From positions 19,871 through 83,870 of the forward strand of contig JBIKLA010000015.1 of assembly GCA_044360075.1 (NCBI GenBank): a DNA stretch of 64,000 nucleotides. The letters run 5' to 3'. Positions within the stretch are counted from its first letter, which is position 1, and every line of letters begins with the position of its first letter. The notes under the pieces are model-generated. The model was not told where the DNA came from, ran no database searches, and worked only from the letters and a program-made list of their open reading frames with translations. This stretch comes from OMII01 sp947467385 (GTDB taxonomy: Bacteria > Bdellovibrionota_C > UBA2361 > OMII01). Shown in pieces: positions 8,869 to 18,063 of the stretch. A program made the position numbers and the translations under genes.

Positions 8869-9042
8869 GGGGACCTTCCTTTGAGCGAAAGCTAGAGCAC
8901 ACGCCGGGCCAAGGGAGTTGGCCTTTGGCACCCAGAGGCTGAGTATACTCCTATTGGTTGGGGGCAGCAGCAAGAAAGCGCCTAAGATACCGCTTTTACA
9001 TCGCATGTGCGGCGTCAGCCGCCCGCACGCGCTCGACGAGCC

Positions 9043-10101
9043 TCAACCCAGAAGGCGCTTGGCTGCGCCGAAATAAAGCATGTCGAGGTGCTCATGAGGC
9101 AGCTGAAAACCGCGCAAAACCGGGGCATCAAGCGGCGAGTGTTGGTCGGGTGCCACGAGGTGGAGGTCGGGATCCGCGATAGGCGACTCGCCCACATGGG
9201 AGGTCTCAAGCAGGGTTCGAAGCGCCCAGTAGCGCGACGCATAGAGATCATACGCATCCTCAGCGCTCGAAGCCTTTGCCTCCATCTCAGTGGAACTGCG
9301 CTGGGAGGAAACGTGGGAGTCAGAGGTGACGATATCCGAGCCAAACAGGATCCGCCCAGACCAGCGGATGAAGAAAGCTTTGGTTTTCTCAGGCGGGTGC
9401 TTGCTCAGCTCACGGACTATCCACTTCGTCGCGCTGCAGTCGAGGTACAGGTTTGGGTGCCGAGACAGAAGCCCTGCAAGAAAGTCGAGGTCCTCTGGAT
9501 ATCCGCCCATATGAGCCGCAATCCAAGGCGTAGTGAAGCGCTCCACGACCTCCTCAAAAAGCTCATACTGCTGAGCTTTTGTGCCGTAGCGCGCCGCATC
9601 GCTGTACTTGGTGCTGAACCACGTGTCAGGATCCGCTACGTGAGCCATAAAGATCATGCCGAGATCTTGCGCGGCCTTCATCGCCTCGATCCGGAGGGGG
9701 GAGTTGAGCTTGCACGGGCTTGAGGCGAAGGGCTCAGACGAAGCCTCATAGATGCGCGGAGCGCTCCAGAACTTTGCAATGCGGCTTCCCTGCTTGTGGA
9801 ACTCTGGTATTCGCGTCACGTAATCCCGGCCCATAGCGGCGAGGCGATCCTTGCTGGAAAAATCCGGCACGGCGATAAAGCTCACCTGATCGTGCAGTAT
9901 TCCGCGCACCACTGGAATTTCGGGCAGCGATGTCATCGAGTAGGTCATTCCGATGCCGTAGTGGCGCGCCGCTTCGGCATAGATCTTTGTCGCCGTCTCG
10001 CCGTGAATGTGGGAATGCACGTCGATGATGGGTGAGCCCCGTTGCGGGAAATTGGACGCGAGCGCGTTATAGTCGAGGCTTATTCTGTTTGAGGGCTTCA
10101 T
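9043..10101 (-). CDS. Amidohydrolase family metal-dependent hydrolase (amidohydrolase_2 type)
   Basis: A 352-residue TIM-barrel hydrolase. IIDVHSHIHG (His29 and His31) gives the first metal-binding pair; FMAHVADPD, WIAAHMGGYPED and ILFGSDIV supply the later barrel-strand ligands, ending with the family's catalytic Asp. Such enzymes hydrolyse or decarboxylate amides, ureides and related carboxylates. The gene diverges from mmsA-urc1-urc4-upp across a 183-base gap, so co-regulation and a role in uracil breakdown (for example on a ureide intermediate) is attractive but inferred. The start at 10101 places the HxH strand at residue 29; longer in-frame starts to 10254 look non-coding. Confidence 0.85.
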   Translation of the reverse strand: MKPSNRISLDYNALASNFPQRGSPIIDVHSHIHGETATKIYAEAARHYGIGMTYSMTSLPEIPVVRGILHDQVSFIAVPDFSSKDRLAAMGRDYVTRIPEFHKQGSRIAKFWSAPRIYEASSEPFASSPCKLNSPLRIEAMKAAQDLGMIFMAHVADPDTWFSTKYSDAARYGTKAQQYELFEEVVERFTTPWIAAHMGGYPEDLDFLAGLLSRHPNLYLDCSATKWIVRELSKHPPEKTKAFFIRWSGRILFGSDIVTSDSHVSSQRSSTEMEAKASSAEDAYDLYASRYWALRTLLETSHVGESPIADPDLHLVAPDQHSPLDAPVLRGFQLPHEHLDMLYFGAAKRLLG

Positions 10102-10284
10102 GGCTTGTTTGCACCGCAACTGAGCATTGAGCTGAATGCTAACATCCTGAAATAAGCAGTTAAATACACCAAGGCACAGCCGAGCGGAGTATATTTCACG
10201 GGACTCAGGCGCAAACACTGTCTTATTGTGGCTGATAGGGGAAAGGGAATGCATGCTGGCAGCATCTAGAAATAGAGAGATCTC
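10102..10284. promoter_or_regulatory. Divergent intergenic region between amidohydrolase and mmsA-urc operon
   Basis: 183 bases separate the two divergent start codons and must hold both promoters. The region is A/T-richer than its neighbours, with an AGAGAGATCTC-type run just before the mmsA ATG. I see no clear operator palindrome. A shared regulator would be expected to bind here if the two units form one regulon. Confidence 0.4.
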
Positions 10285-11781
10285 ATGAAATCGAATGCGG
10301 AACTAAAACTCGTAGATCTGCCGGCGGCACCCCTGGCGGCCAGAAACCTGATCGCTGGAGAGTGGTCGAATGGGCAGGCGGCCGCGCGGCCAGTAGTGAG
10401 TCCCTACACCGGAGCGAGCATCGGAACGATTTATCCCGCATCCCCCGGGGATGTTAATCGTTGCGTGGAGGAGGCCTCAAAAGCATTTGCCACATGGAGA
10501 GCCGTTCCGATTAAGGAGCGCACGGCGGTGCTGCTTCGCCTAAGGGAGCTCCTGCTTCGTGACGTTGATGCCCTGGCCCACAGCGCTGCCCGGGAGTCGG
10601 GGAAGCTCGTTGCTGAGGGGCGCGCGGAGGTCCTTAAGGGCATCGAGGTGCTTGAGTTCGCTGCAAGCCTGCAGAACAGCGACTTGGGGGGAGCGCTTGA
10701 AGTGAGCCGCGGCGTCACGTGCGAGTACCGGCGCGAGCCACTCGGGGTTACGGTAGGCATCACTCCCTTTAACTTTCCGACCATGGTGCCGATGTGGATG
10801 ATCCCGATCTCTCTAGCCTTGGGAAATGCGTTTATCTTGAAGCCCTCTGACAAGGTCCCTTTCACGCCCGTTATGTTGGGCGATCTCATCCGCGAGGCAG
10901 GTTTTCCCAACGGCGTCTTCTCCGTGCTCCAGGGCGGAAGGGAGATTGTTGAGGCGCTTGCGGAACATCCAGGGGTTTCTGCCGTCGGGTTTGTTGGGTC
11001 ATCGGCTGTTGCCAAGAGCGTCTATGCCAGGGCGGCCGCAACGGGCAAGCGTGCGCTGTGCCTCGGAGGCGCAAAAAATCACCTGATTGTTGTGCCGGAT
11101 GCAGATCCGGTTGTGACGGTCGATGGCGTCGTTGCCTCCTTCACTGGATGTGCTGGGCAGCGCTGCATGGCGGCCAGCGTCCTTATTGCAGTTGGGCAAG
11201 TTGATCTCCTCATTGAAAAGATTGTCGAGGCGGCTTCCAAGGTTGAGCTTGGTCGCGACATGGGTGCGCTTATCGACAGGGCCGCGCATAATCGCCTCGT
11301 GAAAGCTATCGAGCGTGCCCAAGCGGAGGGCGCATCGATTCGCCTAGATGGCCGAAAAGCGGCAGCTCCGAAGGGGCATGAGCAGGGCTTCTGGCTTGGG
11401 CCGACCATTATCGACCACGCGCGCCCGACGATGGAATGTGGCTGTGTTGAGCTCTTTGGCCCGGTGCTCACGATTGTGCGCGTGAATAACCTCGATGAGG
11501 CGCTGCGGCTAGAGCGTGAGAGCCCCTACGGCAACGCCCTCTCGGTTTTTACGACCAGCGGCGCGGTTGCGCAGTACGTGTCTGACAATGCGGCTTCGGG
11601 AATGATCGGGATTAACATCGGAGTGCCCGTTCCGCGCGAGCCGTTCTCATTCGGCGGGACTAAGGAGTCGAAGTTCGGCACGGGTGATATAACCGGCGCC
11701 GGAGGGGTGGAGCTGTGGTCGCAGCGCAAGAAAATTACTGCCAAGTGGTCTGTGCAGCCCGACAAGAACTGGATGTCATAG
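10285..11781 (+). CDS. mmsA: CoA-acylating (methyl)malonate-semialdehyde dehydrogenase
   Basis: A 498-residue aldehyde dehydrogenase of the MmsA type: ITPFNFPTMVPMWMIP, GGAKNHLIV and the catalytic-Cys segment FTGCAGQRCMA near residue 290 are diagnostic. The enzyme oxidises malonate semialdehyde or methylmalonate semialdehyde with loss of CO2 to acetyl- or propionyl-CoA. It lies only 15 bases before urc1. This gives a sensible job here: uracil breakdown by the URC route yields a C3 semialdehyde/3-hydroxypropionate unit, which MmsA could turn into acetyl-CoA. Valine or inositol breakdown, the enzyme's other common roles, have no neighbours here. Confidence 0.95.
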   Translation: MKSNAELKLVDLPAAPLAARNLIAGEWSNGQAAARPVVSPYTGASIGTIYPASPGDVNRCVEEASKAFATWRAVPIKERTAVLLRLRELLLRDVDALAHSAARESGKLVAEGRAEVLKGIEVLEFAASLQNSDLGGALEVSRGVTCEYRREPLGVTVGITPFNFPTMVPMWMIPISLALGNAFILKPSDKVPFTPVMLGDLIREAGFPNGVFSVLQGGREIVEALAEHPGVSAVGFVGSSAVAKSVYARAAATGKRALCLGGAKNHLIVVPDADPVVTVDGVVASFTGCAGQRCMAASVLIAVGQVDLLIEKIVEAASKVELGRDMGALIDRAAHNRLVKAIERAQAEGASIRLDGRKAAAPKGHEQGFWLGPTIIDHARPTMECGCVELFGPVLTIVRVNNLDEALRLERESPYGNALSVFTTSGAVAQYVSDNAASGMIGINIGVPVPREPFSFGGTKESKFGTGDITGAGGVELWSQRKKITAKWSVQPDKNWMS

Positions 11782-11796
11782 AAAGCGAGAGAGAAC

Positions 11797-13056
11797 ATGA
11801 CCGCAAAAAAGAAAGCGCTTAAGCCCATCATGCTGACGTCGCATCCCGCCGGGACCGCAGAAGCGGTGGTGCCGATCCACTGGGGTGCCAAGGATCCCCT
11901 GACGCGTGGTCCTGTGATTGGCACGTTAACGGATACCGCGCAGAGAAACTGCATGGGCAGCCATTCGGGCGCGTACTCTGTCTATAGGGCGCTCGCAGTC
12001 GCGTCGGGCTCTCTCGATCCCGATCATATTCCGGACTTTACCAATACCGCTCCTGCCGTGAGGATAGGACCATTCGATAGCTGGTATGATCCTGGCCGTA
12101 TTGTGTCGATGGACCCCTGGGGGGCGGATGTGGGGGACATCTTTGGGGATTACATTAAGCAGGGCTATAATATTCAGCCCACTATAGCGATAACTCGCGC
12201 CCACATTACTATCCCGGAGATCGTCTCAGAGGTCGAGGAGGGGCGCATCGCTGTTGATGGCGACATCGTCGGACCGACCGGTGACTGCAAGGTAATTAAG
12301 GCGGCGATCGAGCCTGTATGGTTCCTTCCGGCCGTGGCGCAGCGGTTCCAGATTCCAGAGAGCGAGCTGCGCAGGGCACTCTTTGAGCACACGGGAGGAA
12401 TGTTCCCCGAGCTCGTTACCCGCTCCGACCTGCATGTGCTCCTTCCGCCCATCGGCGGCCACACGGTATACTTCTTCGGCGAGGTCTCCTCTATCCCAGA
12501 TCTCTCGAAGGAGCTGACGGTACGGGTTCACGACGAGTGCAACGGCTCGGACGTATTCGGGTCGGATATATGCACCTGCCGGCCATACTTGGTGCACGGC
12601 ATCGAGGAGTGCGTCAAGACGGCGCAGCGCGGCGGATGCGGAGTGATTGTGTACAACCGCAAAGAGGGGCGAGCACTCGGTGAGGTGACAAAGTTTCTTG
12701 TGTACAACGCGCGTAAGCGCCAAGAGGGCGGTGACAGGGCAGATCAGTACTTCCGTAGGACAGAGTGCATCGCGGGCGTACAGGACATGCGATTTCAGGA
12801 GCTCATGCCGGACGTCCTCCACTGGATGGGGGTTCGTCGCATCGATAAGCTCGTTTCCATGAGCGACATGAAGTACAACGCCATCACCCGTTCCGGAATC
12901 GAGGTAATTACTCGGGTTTCGATACCTGAGGGAAGAATTCCGGAGGATGCGAGAGTGGAGATGGATGCCAAAAAGGCAGCCGGGTATTTCTCCGAGAAGG
13001 CTCCGCCTTCGGCCCAGGAGCTCAACAACACGCGTGGCCGGAAGCTTGAGGACTAG
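11797..13056 (+). CDS. urc1: URC1-type GTP cyclohydrolase II-like enzyme of uracil catabolism
   Basis: A 419-residue protein with a GTP cyclohydrolase II domain in its C-terminal half. Zinc ligands Cys248, Cys259 and Cys261 (HDECNGSDVFGSDICTC) have the 11+2 spacing of RibA, and YNRKEGRALG corresponds to the RibA catalytic RxEGR segment. The long N-terminal half (residues 1-230) is absent from RibA and marks the URC1 branch. URC1 is required for the fungal/bacterial URC pathway that opens uracil as a nucleotide. The next genes encode a DUF1688/URC4 protein and uracil phosphoribosyltransferase, the other URC core parts. This makes riboflavin synthesis an unlikely role. Confidence 0.92.
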   Translation: MTAKKKALKPIMLTSHPAGTAEAVVPIHWGAKDPLTRGPVIGTLTDTAQRNCMGSHSGAYSVYRALAVASGSLDPDHIPDFTNTAPAVRIGPFDSWYDPGRIVSMDPWGADVGDIFGDYIKQGYNIQPTIAITRAHITIPEIVSEVEEGRIAVDGDIVGPTGDCKVIKAAIEPVWFLPAVAQRFQIPESELRRALFEHTGGMFPELVTRSDLHVLLPPIGGHTVYFFGEVSSIPDLSKELTVRVHDECNGSDVFGSDICTCRPYLVHGIEECVKTAQRGGCGVIVYNRKEGRALGEVTKFLVYNARKRQEGGDRADQYFRRTECIAGVQDMRFQELMPDVLHWMGVRRIDKLVSMSDMKYNAITRSGIEVITRVSIPEGRIPEDARVEMDAKKAAGYFSEKAPPSAQELNNTRGRKLED

Positions 13057-13112
13057 TAGGGCCGGCCACAGCGGCCAAGAGAGATGTGAGGGATATGGGG
13101 GTTGAGGGGGAT

Positions 13113-14351
13113 ATGACGACGTCCGGCGCAGGCACCGAGGAGGCGATTTCGTACATCCGCAGCGCAAAGGCGATTCGCGAACGATGCGGCCAGATCCTGT
13201 CTCTCGCTGAGAAAGATGCGCTCGCACACTTCGCGCTACATGAGGAGCGGCTACCGTCTCTCGTGTCGGCGGTGCAGGAGGAGCTTCAAGCCAATTACCC
13301 CGATGGGCGCGTGCCGTTCCACAGCCGCTGGAGGCACTTTGGTGTTGGAGGGGTTGACCGCGAAGCGATTCTCAACTCGAGGCTTGCGGCGCTCCCCGCT
13401 CTTGAGCGTGCCAGGGCGAAGCTTGAGCTGGCTTTCGTCAGTGTCCTGCTCGATGCCGGCGCTGGTGACACATGGACCTTCCGCGACGGCGACTGCCGGC
13501 GCAGCTTCGGCCGATCGGAGGGGCTTGCAGTCGCATCGCTTGAGGCCTTCACGCAGGGTGCTTTCGGAAGCCAGCCGTATACCGTTACGGCGGATGCGCT
13601 TTGTGGCATGAGCCCGGAAAAAGCAGCGCGAATCTTTCAGGTCACGGAAAATAATCCTCTTGCGGGCCTCGAGGGGCGCGTCGCGCTGCTCAATCAGCTC
13701 GGTGAGGTAATCGGGAAGCGCGCTGAAGTTTTCGCCGGATCCCCCGGGCGCCTCGGTGGCATGCTTGAGTCGGTTGCTTCCCTCACTGACCGCAACGGCA
13801 CGGTGCATGCGGATAAGCTCCTGCGCCTCCTCCTCGATACCTTCTCGCCCATTTGGCCTGGAAGGATATCGATTGGTGGGCAGATTTTAGGAGACGTGTG
13901 GAGCCACTCGCTCGTGGCTGGGCAGGGCGAAACCGATAAGCTCGTCCCTTTCCACAAGCTCTCGCAGTGGCTTGCATACTCGCTCCTTGAGCCTCTTGAT
14001 CAGGCTGGGGTGTCGGTCGGGTACCTCGATGAGCTTACGGGGCTTCCAGAGTACCGAAATGGCGGCCTGCTTATTGATTCAGGAGTGCTTGCCGTTAAGG
14101 AACCGGCTGCACTGACGGAGCGGCACAGCCCCGCGTCTGAGCTTGTCGTTGAGTGGCGGGCGCTAACGGTAAGCCTGCTCGACCGCATCGCGGATGGCCT
14201 GCGCCAGAGGCTAGATCTCACCGCCGAAGAGCTGCCGCTGGCGAAGGTTCTCCAGGGAGGAACGTGGAGCCTTGGCAGGAAGTTCGCCGCCGAGCGGAGA
14301 GCCCATGCGGCGCCGCCGATTGCAATAGTGAGTGACGGCACAGTCTTTTAG
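13113..14351 (+). CDS. urc4: URC4/DUF1688 family protein of uracil catabolism
   Basis: A 412-residue soluble protein of the DUF1688 (URC4) family. Landmarks are SYIRSAKAIRERC at the start, VPFHSRWRHFGVGGVDR, DTWTFRDG, FSPIWPGRISIGGQILGDVW and PFHKLSQWLAYSLLEP. Its reaction is not known; genetically it is needed for the URC pathway together with URC1 and a uracil phosphoribosyltransferase, and both are its neighbours. The ATG at 13113 is chosen because GAGGGGGAT precedes it directly; a GTG at 13086 and an ATG at 13095 are in frame but lack such a site. It starts 56 bases after urc1. Confidence 0.92.
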   Translation: MTTSGAGTEEAISYIRSAKAIRERCGQILSLAEKDALAHFALHEERLPSLVSAVQEELQANYPDGRVPFHSRWRHFGVGGVDREAILNSRLAALPALERARAKLELAFVSVLLDAGAGDTWTFRDGDCRRSFGRSEGLAVASLEAFTQGAFGSQPYTVTADALCGMSPEKAARIFQVTENNPLAGLEGRVALLNQLGEVIGKRAEVFAGSPGRLGGMLESVASLTDRNGTVHADKLLRLLLDTFSPIWPGRISIGGQILGDVWSHSLVAGQGETDKLVPFHKLSQWLAYSLLEPLDQAGVSVGYLDELTGLPEYRNGGLLIDSGVLAVKEPAALTERHSPASELVVEWRALTVSLLDRIADGLRQRLDLTAEELPLAKVLQGGTWSLGRKFAAERRAHAAPPIAIVSDGTVF

Positions 14352-14399
14352 GCCTACGATATCGAGCGAAAGGCACAAATAGCCAGCCCGGAGACCAGC

Positions 14400-15038
14400 A
14401 TGAAAGCATCGCAACCTGTTACTGTCGTGAGCCATCCGCTCGTCCAGCACAAGCTGACGCTTATGCGGATGGAAGAGACGCCCAGCGCCGAGTTCAGGCG
14501 CCTCCTGCGTGAGCTCAGCATGCTCATGGCGTACGAGGTGACGCGCGATATTCCCCTCACAAAGGTCGATATTAATACCCCGGTGGCGAAGACGAAGTCG
14601 CCGGTCATCGATGGAAAGAAGATCACGCTCGTATCTATCCTTCGTGCCGGAAACGGTATCCTTGACGGCATGCTTGAGCTCATCCCGTCAGCGCGAGTGG
14701 GGCACATCGGCATCTACCGCGATCCAACCACCCTTGCGCCGGTGGAGTACTACTTCAAGATGCCGCCGGACATCTCGCAGCGGGATGTTATCGTGGTCGA
14801 CCCGATGCTCGCCACCGGCAACTCGGCGGCAGCCGCCATATCCCGCATCAAGGGCCTGAAGCCACAGTCGATAAAGTTTGTCTGCCTGATCGCTTCTCCG
14901 GAAGGTGTCGATCTCCTTCGTGAAGAGCATCCGGATGTGCCGATCTTCACCGCATCAGTCGACGAGAACCTCGACGAGCACGGCTATATCATCCCGGGAC
15001 TGGGCGACGCAGGTGATCGCATCTACGGCACTAAGTAG
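14400..15038 (+). CDS. upp: Uracil phosphoribosyltransferase
   Basis: A 212-residue UPRT converting uracil and PRPP to UMP. It shows the PRPP loop VDPMLATGNSAAAAI (near residue 134), the uracil-binding C-terminal HGYIIPGLGDAGDR, and LRAGNGILDGML typical of Upp. Normally a salvage enzyme, but in this operon it would supply the nucleotide that URC1 attacks, as URC6 does in yeast. It is the last gene of mmsA-urc1-urc4-upp, 48 bases after urc4, and ends three bases before the convergent murJ gene. Confidence 0.97.
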   Translation: MKASQPVTVVSHPLVQHKLTLMRMEETPSAEFRRLLRELSMLMAYEVTRDIPLTKVDINTPVAKTKSPVIDGKKITLVSILRAGNGILDGMLELIPSARVGHIGIYRDPTTLAPVEYYFKMPPDISQRDVIVVDPMLATGNSAAAAISRIKGLKPQSIKFVCLIASPEGVDLLREEHPDVPIFTASVDENLDEHGYIIPGLGDAGDRIYGTK

Positions 15039-15041
15039 GCC

Positions 15042-16658
15042 CTAGCGCCGGCGTCGGGCTGCTCGTGACAGGATGCGAAGGCTCTCCTGAGCCTCCAATG
15101 AGCGCACGGCGAAACTGGCTCCGGTGTACACCACAATCCCAACCGGAATGCCGACAAGGCACGCCATTGCCGCAGAGCTGCACAACGCGACAGACGCGTG
15201 CAGCGCAGCCATCATCGCCGCAGCTGCCACAAGGGAGCGAACGGTTGAGGATGCGAACGTCCTCCACGGAAACCGGCCAATGCGGAGCGAAAAAAGTAGC
15301 ATCACAAGGCCGAACGAGACAAAGGCAGCAGCCGATGAGGCGGACGCCAGGCCGACGTGGCCGATGCTCCAGTGCCAGGGGAATGCGGCATAGATCAGGC
15401 CCTGAAGGCGGGCAAGAAGGGATACAATTGCGCCACTAGGATTAGCGATCTCTCCCATGAAAAGCAGCGACACAATAACTGTCACGGCGAGTGCGCACAT
15501 TCCAATCAGCGTGGGGGTCAGCGTGTCTTTCCGCGCAATGAACGCGCGCACTAGCATCGAGTGGCAGCTTGTGGCCCAGAGCCCTGCCGCCAGGGCTTTG
15601 AGCGCGTAGCTGGTCATGATGCTCGACTCATGAGAGAACGCGCCGCGCTCGAAGAGAAGCTCGGTGATGGGCAGGGCCAGGGCCCATATTCCCGCGGCCA
15701 TTGGGATGATAAAGAAGCTCGTGAAGCGCAGCGAGTCCCCAAGACGGCGCTGGAAGCCGTCGGCATCGTCGGCGGCTGAGGCCGTTGAAAGGGCCGGCAG
15801 CAGCACGGAAGCGAGGGCGACCGAGAATATGCCGATCGGAAACTGGGCCACGCGGTCGGCATAGAAGAGCCATGAGACACTACCGGCCGGCAGCAGCGAG
15901 GCAAGAAGGGTCGCAACGAAAATCGTGAGCTGATAAACCGACGCTCCAACGGTGGCAGGAAGCATAAGGCGAGCTACCTCAAGCACATCCCGTGACAGGA
16001 GAGCGAACTTGGGGATGAGCGAGATGCCCGCTCTCCCGCAGGCAGGAAGCTGCGCCACTATCTGGATGCCCCCCCCGATAAGAACCGAGTACGAGAGCAC
16101 GTACGTGGCAACGTCAGGCCCAAAAGCCATGGCCCCAACCGCTCCGATGATCAGCACGATGTTCATGGTTACCTGCGCCCAGGCAGAGGCTCCAAATATA
16201 TAGAGCGCGTTTAGTGCAGAGTTGATCATTGCAATCACGCTTACGCACGCGATGTAGGGCATCATGATGCGGGCCAGTGCGACGCATAGCTCGAATTTTT
16301 TCGGGTCTTGCGAGAAGCCCGGAGCGAGGAAGTCGACCACTTCTTGGGCGAACCACATGCCAAGAATACTGAGTGGAATCGTGAGGAGGAGCAGGAACCC
16401 AAGGACCCGCCTGAAGGACTGGAAAGCCGCATCCTTGTCCTTGGCTAGTGCCGACGAAAATACCGGTACGAACGCCGAGGTCAGGGCCCCCTCGGCAAGG
16501 AAGCTACGCAGGAGATTCGGAATGCGGAATGCCACAAAGAACGCGTCGGCGAAGATCGAGGCACCGAGCAGCCGGGCCACGAGCAGGTCGCGCAAGAAGC
16601 CGAGGATTCGGCTCAGGAGTGTGAGGAGAGATACGATCGCGGTTCCGCGTAAAAGCAC
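15042..16658 (-). CDS. murJ: Lipid II flippase MurJ (MviN)
   Basis: Polytopic inner-membrane protein of the MATE/MOP superfamily with about 13-14 hydrophobic helices, which moves lipid II across the membrane for peptidoglycan synthesis. The N-terminal SLLTLLSRILGFLRDLLVARLLGAS with FAVAFRIPNLLRSFLAEGA-like continuation is the MurJ hallmark. Start: a GTG at 16658 (after a GGAG) gives the usual short N-terminus; a TTG at 16706 is the longest option. It is co-directional with the phosphofructokinase gene upstream and ends convergently with upp. Confidence 0.94.
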   Translation of the reverse strand: MLLRGTAIVSLLTLLSRILGFLRDLLVARLLGASIFADAFFVAFRIPNLLRSFLAEGALTSAFVPVFSSALAKDKDAAFQSFRRVLGFLLLLTIPLSILGMWFAQEVVDFLAPGFSQDPKKFELCVALARIMMPYIACVSVIAMINSALNALYIFGASAWAQVTMNIVLIIGAVGAMAFGPDVATYVLSYSVLIGGGIQIVAQLPACGRAGISLIPKFALLSRDVLEVARLMLPATVGASVYQLTIFVATLLASLLPAGSVSWLFYADRVAQFPIGIFSVALASVLLPALSTASAADDADGFQRRLGDSLRFTSFFIIPMAAGIWALALPITELLFERGAFSHESSIMTSYALKALAAGLWATSCHSMLVRAFIARKDTLTPTLIGMCALAVTVIVSLLFMGEIANPSGAIVSLLARLQGLIYAAFPWHWSIGHVGLASASSAAAFVSFGLVMLLFSLRIGRFPWRTFASSTVRSLVAAAAMMAALHASVALCSSAAMACLVGIPVGIVVYTGASFAVRSLEAQESLRILSRAARRRR

Positions 16659-16740
16659 GGGTGCTCCGGGACTTTGGGTTAGGGGGCAAGCCTGTTCACC
16701 CCCCAATGTATGACACGAAGGCGCGAATCGGGCGAGGTGC

Positions 16741-17892
16741 TTATCGAATCATGAAGCTGCGGGCGACCCGATAGAGGTCAGACGAGAGGTCGACGCCGCG
16801 CGACTTGATGATGCCGTCAGCGCCTGCCATCGAGGCGAGCGGAATGAAGCCCAGCTTGTCGAAGTCTCGGGTGACCATGATGCCGCTGTTGCCACCGAGC
16901 AGGTGCTGGACAGCTCCGTAGCCGAGAAACTTGGTGTACTCGACGTCGAACGAAATCGGGTCACAGCAGCGCAGCTCGTACCCGATATTCTTGGTGATCA
17001 TGTGCACGTCAAGCTTCGCACCCTTGAGCATGTCCTTAAGCGGTGGAATGAGCACGTCTCCAAGCTCAACCTGCGAGTAGCGAATGCGACCCATGTCATC
17101 GCGGACTGCCCGCTGCAGCACCTCGGTTTGGCTGGTATTCAGGCAGTCGAGAATGCCCTCCGCCAGGACGATAACGCCGTAATTCTTGCCCATCGAGAGG
17201 CGCTTGCGGATGGTCGAGAAGAGGATCGCCGCGATATCGGCCGGGGTCGGGGAGAATCCCTGAAACTCCTCCGGAATAAGGGTTGAGGTTGCGCCCGCAG
17301 ACAATCCGATGCCGAGAGCGAGGAAGCCCGCCTTGCGGCCCATCGTGGTTGCAAGGAACCAGCGACGGCAGGTCTTTGCGTCCTCAAGGAGCGTCTCTAC
17401 GATCTTGGTGCCGGCATGCAGCGCGGTCTCAAATCCGAATGAGGGGTACTTGTTGGGCAGGATGAGGTCGTTGTCGATAGTCTTTGGAACGTGCACGACC
17501 GATAGGTCGGGAAAGAGGTGCGAGATCTTTAGACTTAAATACGCCGAACCCTCGCCGCCGATTACAATCAGCTTGTCGATGTTGTTTTGGCGGAGCCCTA
17601 CAACGAGCTTGTCGAGGTGCTCCTTGTCCTTAAGCGGATTAAAGCGCGAGGTCCCGATGATCGAGCCCCCCTTGTTGTAGATGTTTCCGACCATCTCCGA
17701 GGTGAGATCGATGACGGCGTTCGGCTCACTGAGCGTGAGGTCACGAAAGCCATTCACCAGGCCCTTCACAACGTAGCCCTGGTTGTTGGCCTCGATGACG
17801 CTTGAGCTGATGACGGAATTGATGCCCGGAGCGGGCCCGCCGCTTACAACGATTCCGAAACTTTTCCTCGACGAGTCACTTCCTGAAGACAT
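16741..17892 (-). CDS. 6-phosphofructokinase (ATP or PPi donor uncertain)
   Basis: A 383-residue PFK. SGGPAPGIN near residue 17 is the glycine-rich donor loop, VIGGEGSAYLS replaces the usual GGDGS/GGDDT, PKTIDND carries the catalytic Asp, and MGRKAGFLAL is the fructose-6-phosphate segment. A glycine follows the acidic residue, as in ATP enzymes, while the Lys before TIDND is typical of PPi-dependent or mixed forms. The Glu in GGEGS is unusual at this position. The enzyme acts in glycolysis in the cytoplasm. Donor cannot be settled from sequence. It reads towards murJ on the same strand. Confidence 0.9.
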   Translation of the reverse strand: MSSGSDSSRKSFGIVVSGGPAPGINSVISSSVIEANNQGYVVKGLVNGFRDLTLSEPNAVIDLTSEMVGNIYNKGGSIIGTSRFNPLKDKEHLDKLVVGLRQNNIDKLIVIGGEGSAYLSLKISHLFPDLSVVHVPKTIDNDLILPNKYPSFGFETALHAGTKIVETLLEDAKTCRRWFLATTMGRKAGFLALGIGLSAGATSTLIPEEFQGFSPTPADIAAILFSTIRKRLSMGKNYGVIVLAEGILDCLNTSQTEVLQRAVRDDMGRIRYSQVELGDVLIPPLKDMLKGAKLDVHMITKNIGYELRCCDPISFDVEYTKFLGYGAVQHLLGGNSGIMVTRDFDKLGFIPLASMAGADGIIKSRGVDLSSDLYRVARSFMIR

Positions 17893-18063
17893 GAGCTAGC
17901 TCTCTTTATGGGATGCCTCTGCGGGCCCAAGAGGGCCCTTAACTAGCTGGATTTGCCAGTAGAAAATCACAAGAGCCCGAACATTAGCATATTCGCTGAG
18001 TCCGGCAAAATCTCGGCCATTTTGGCGCCGCGCCCTACGAGTTTGTGCGAGAAGGGCACGGTT

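Noticed and set aside
11797..13056. Annotation of the cyclohydrolase as riboflavin enzyme RibA
   Set aside because: The 230-residue N-terminal part and the URC4 and upp neighbours fit URC1; no riboflavin genes are nearby.
12226..13227. 333-codon minus-strand frame opposite urc1/urc4
   Set aside because: Opposite a protein with intact zinc-ligand cysteines and extending across an intergenic gap; no family features.
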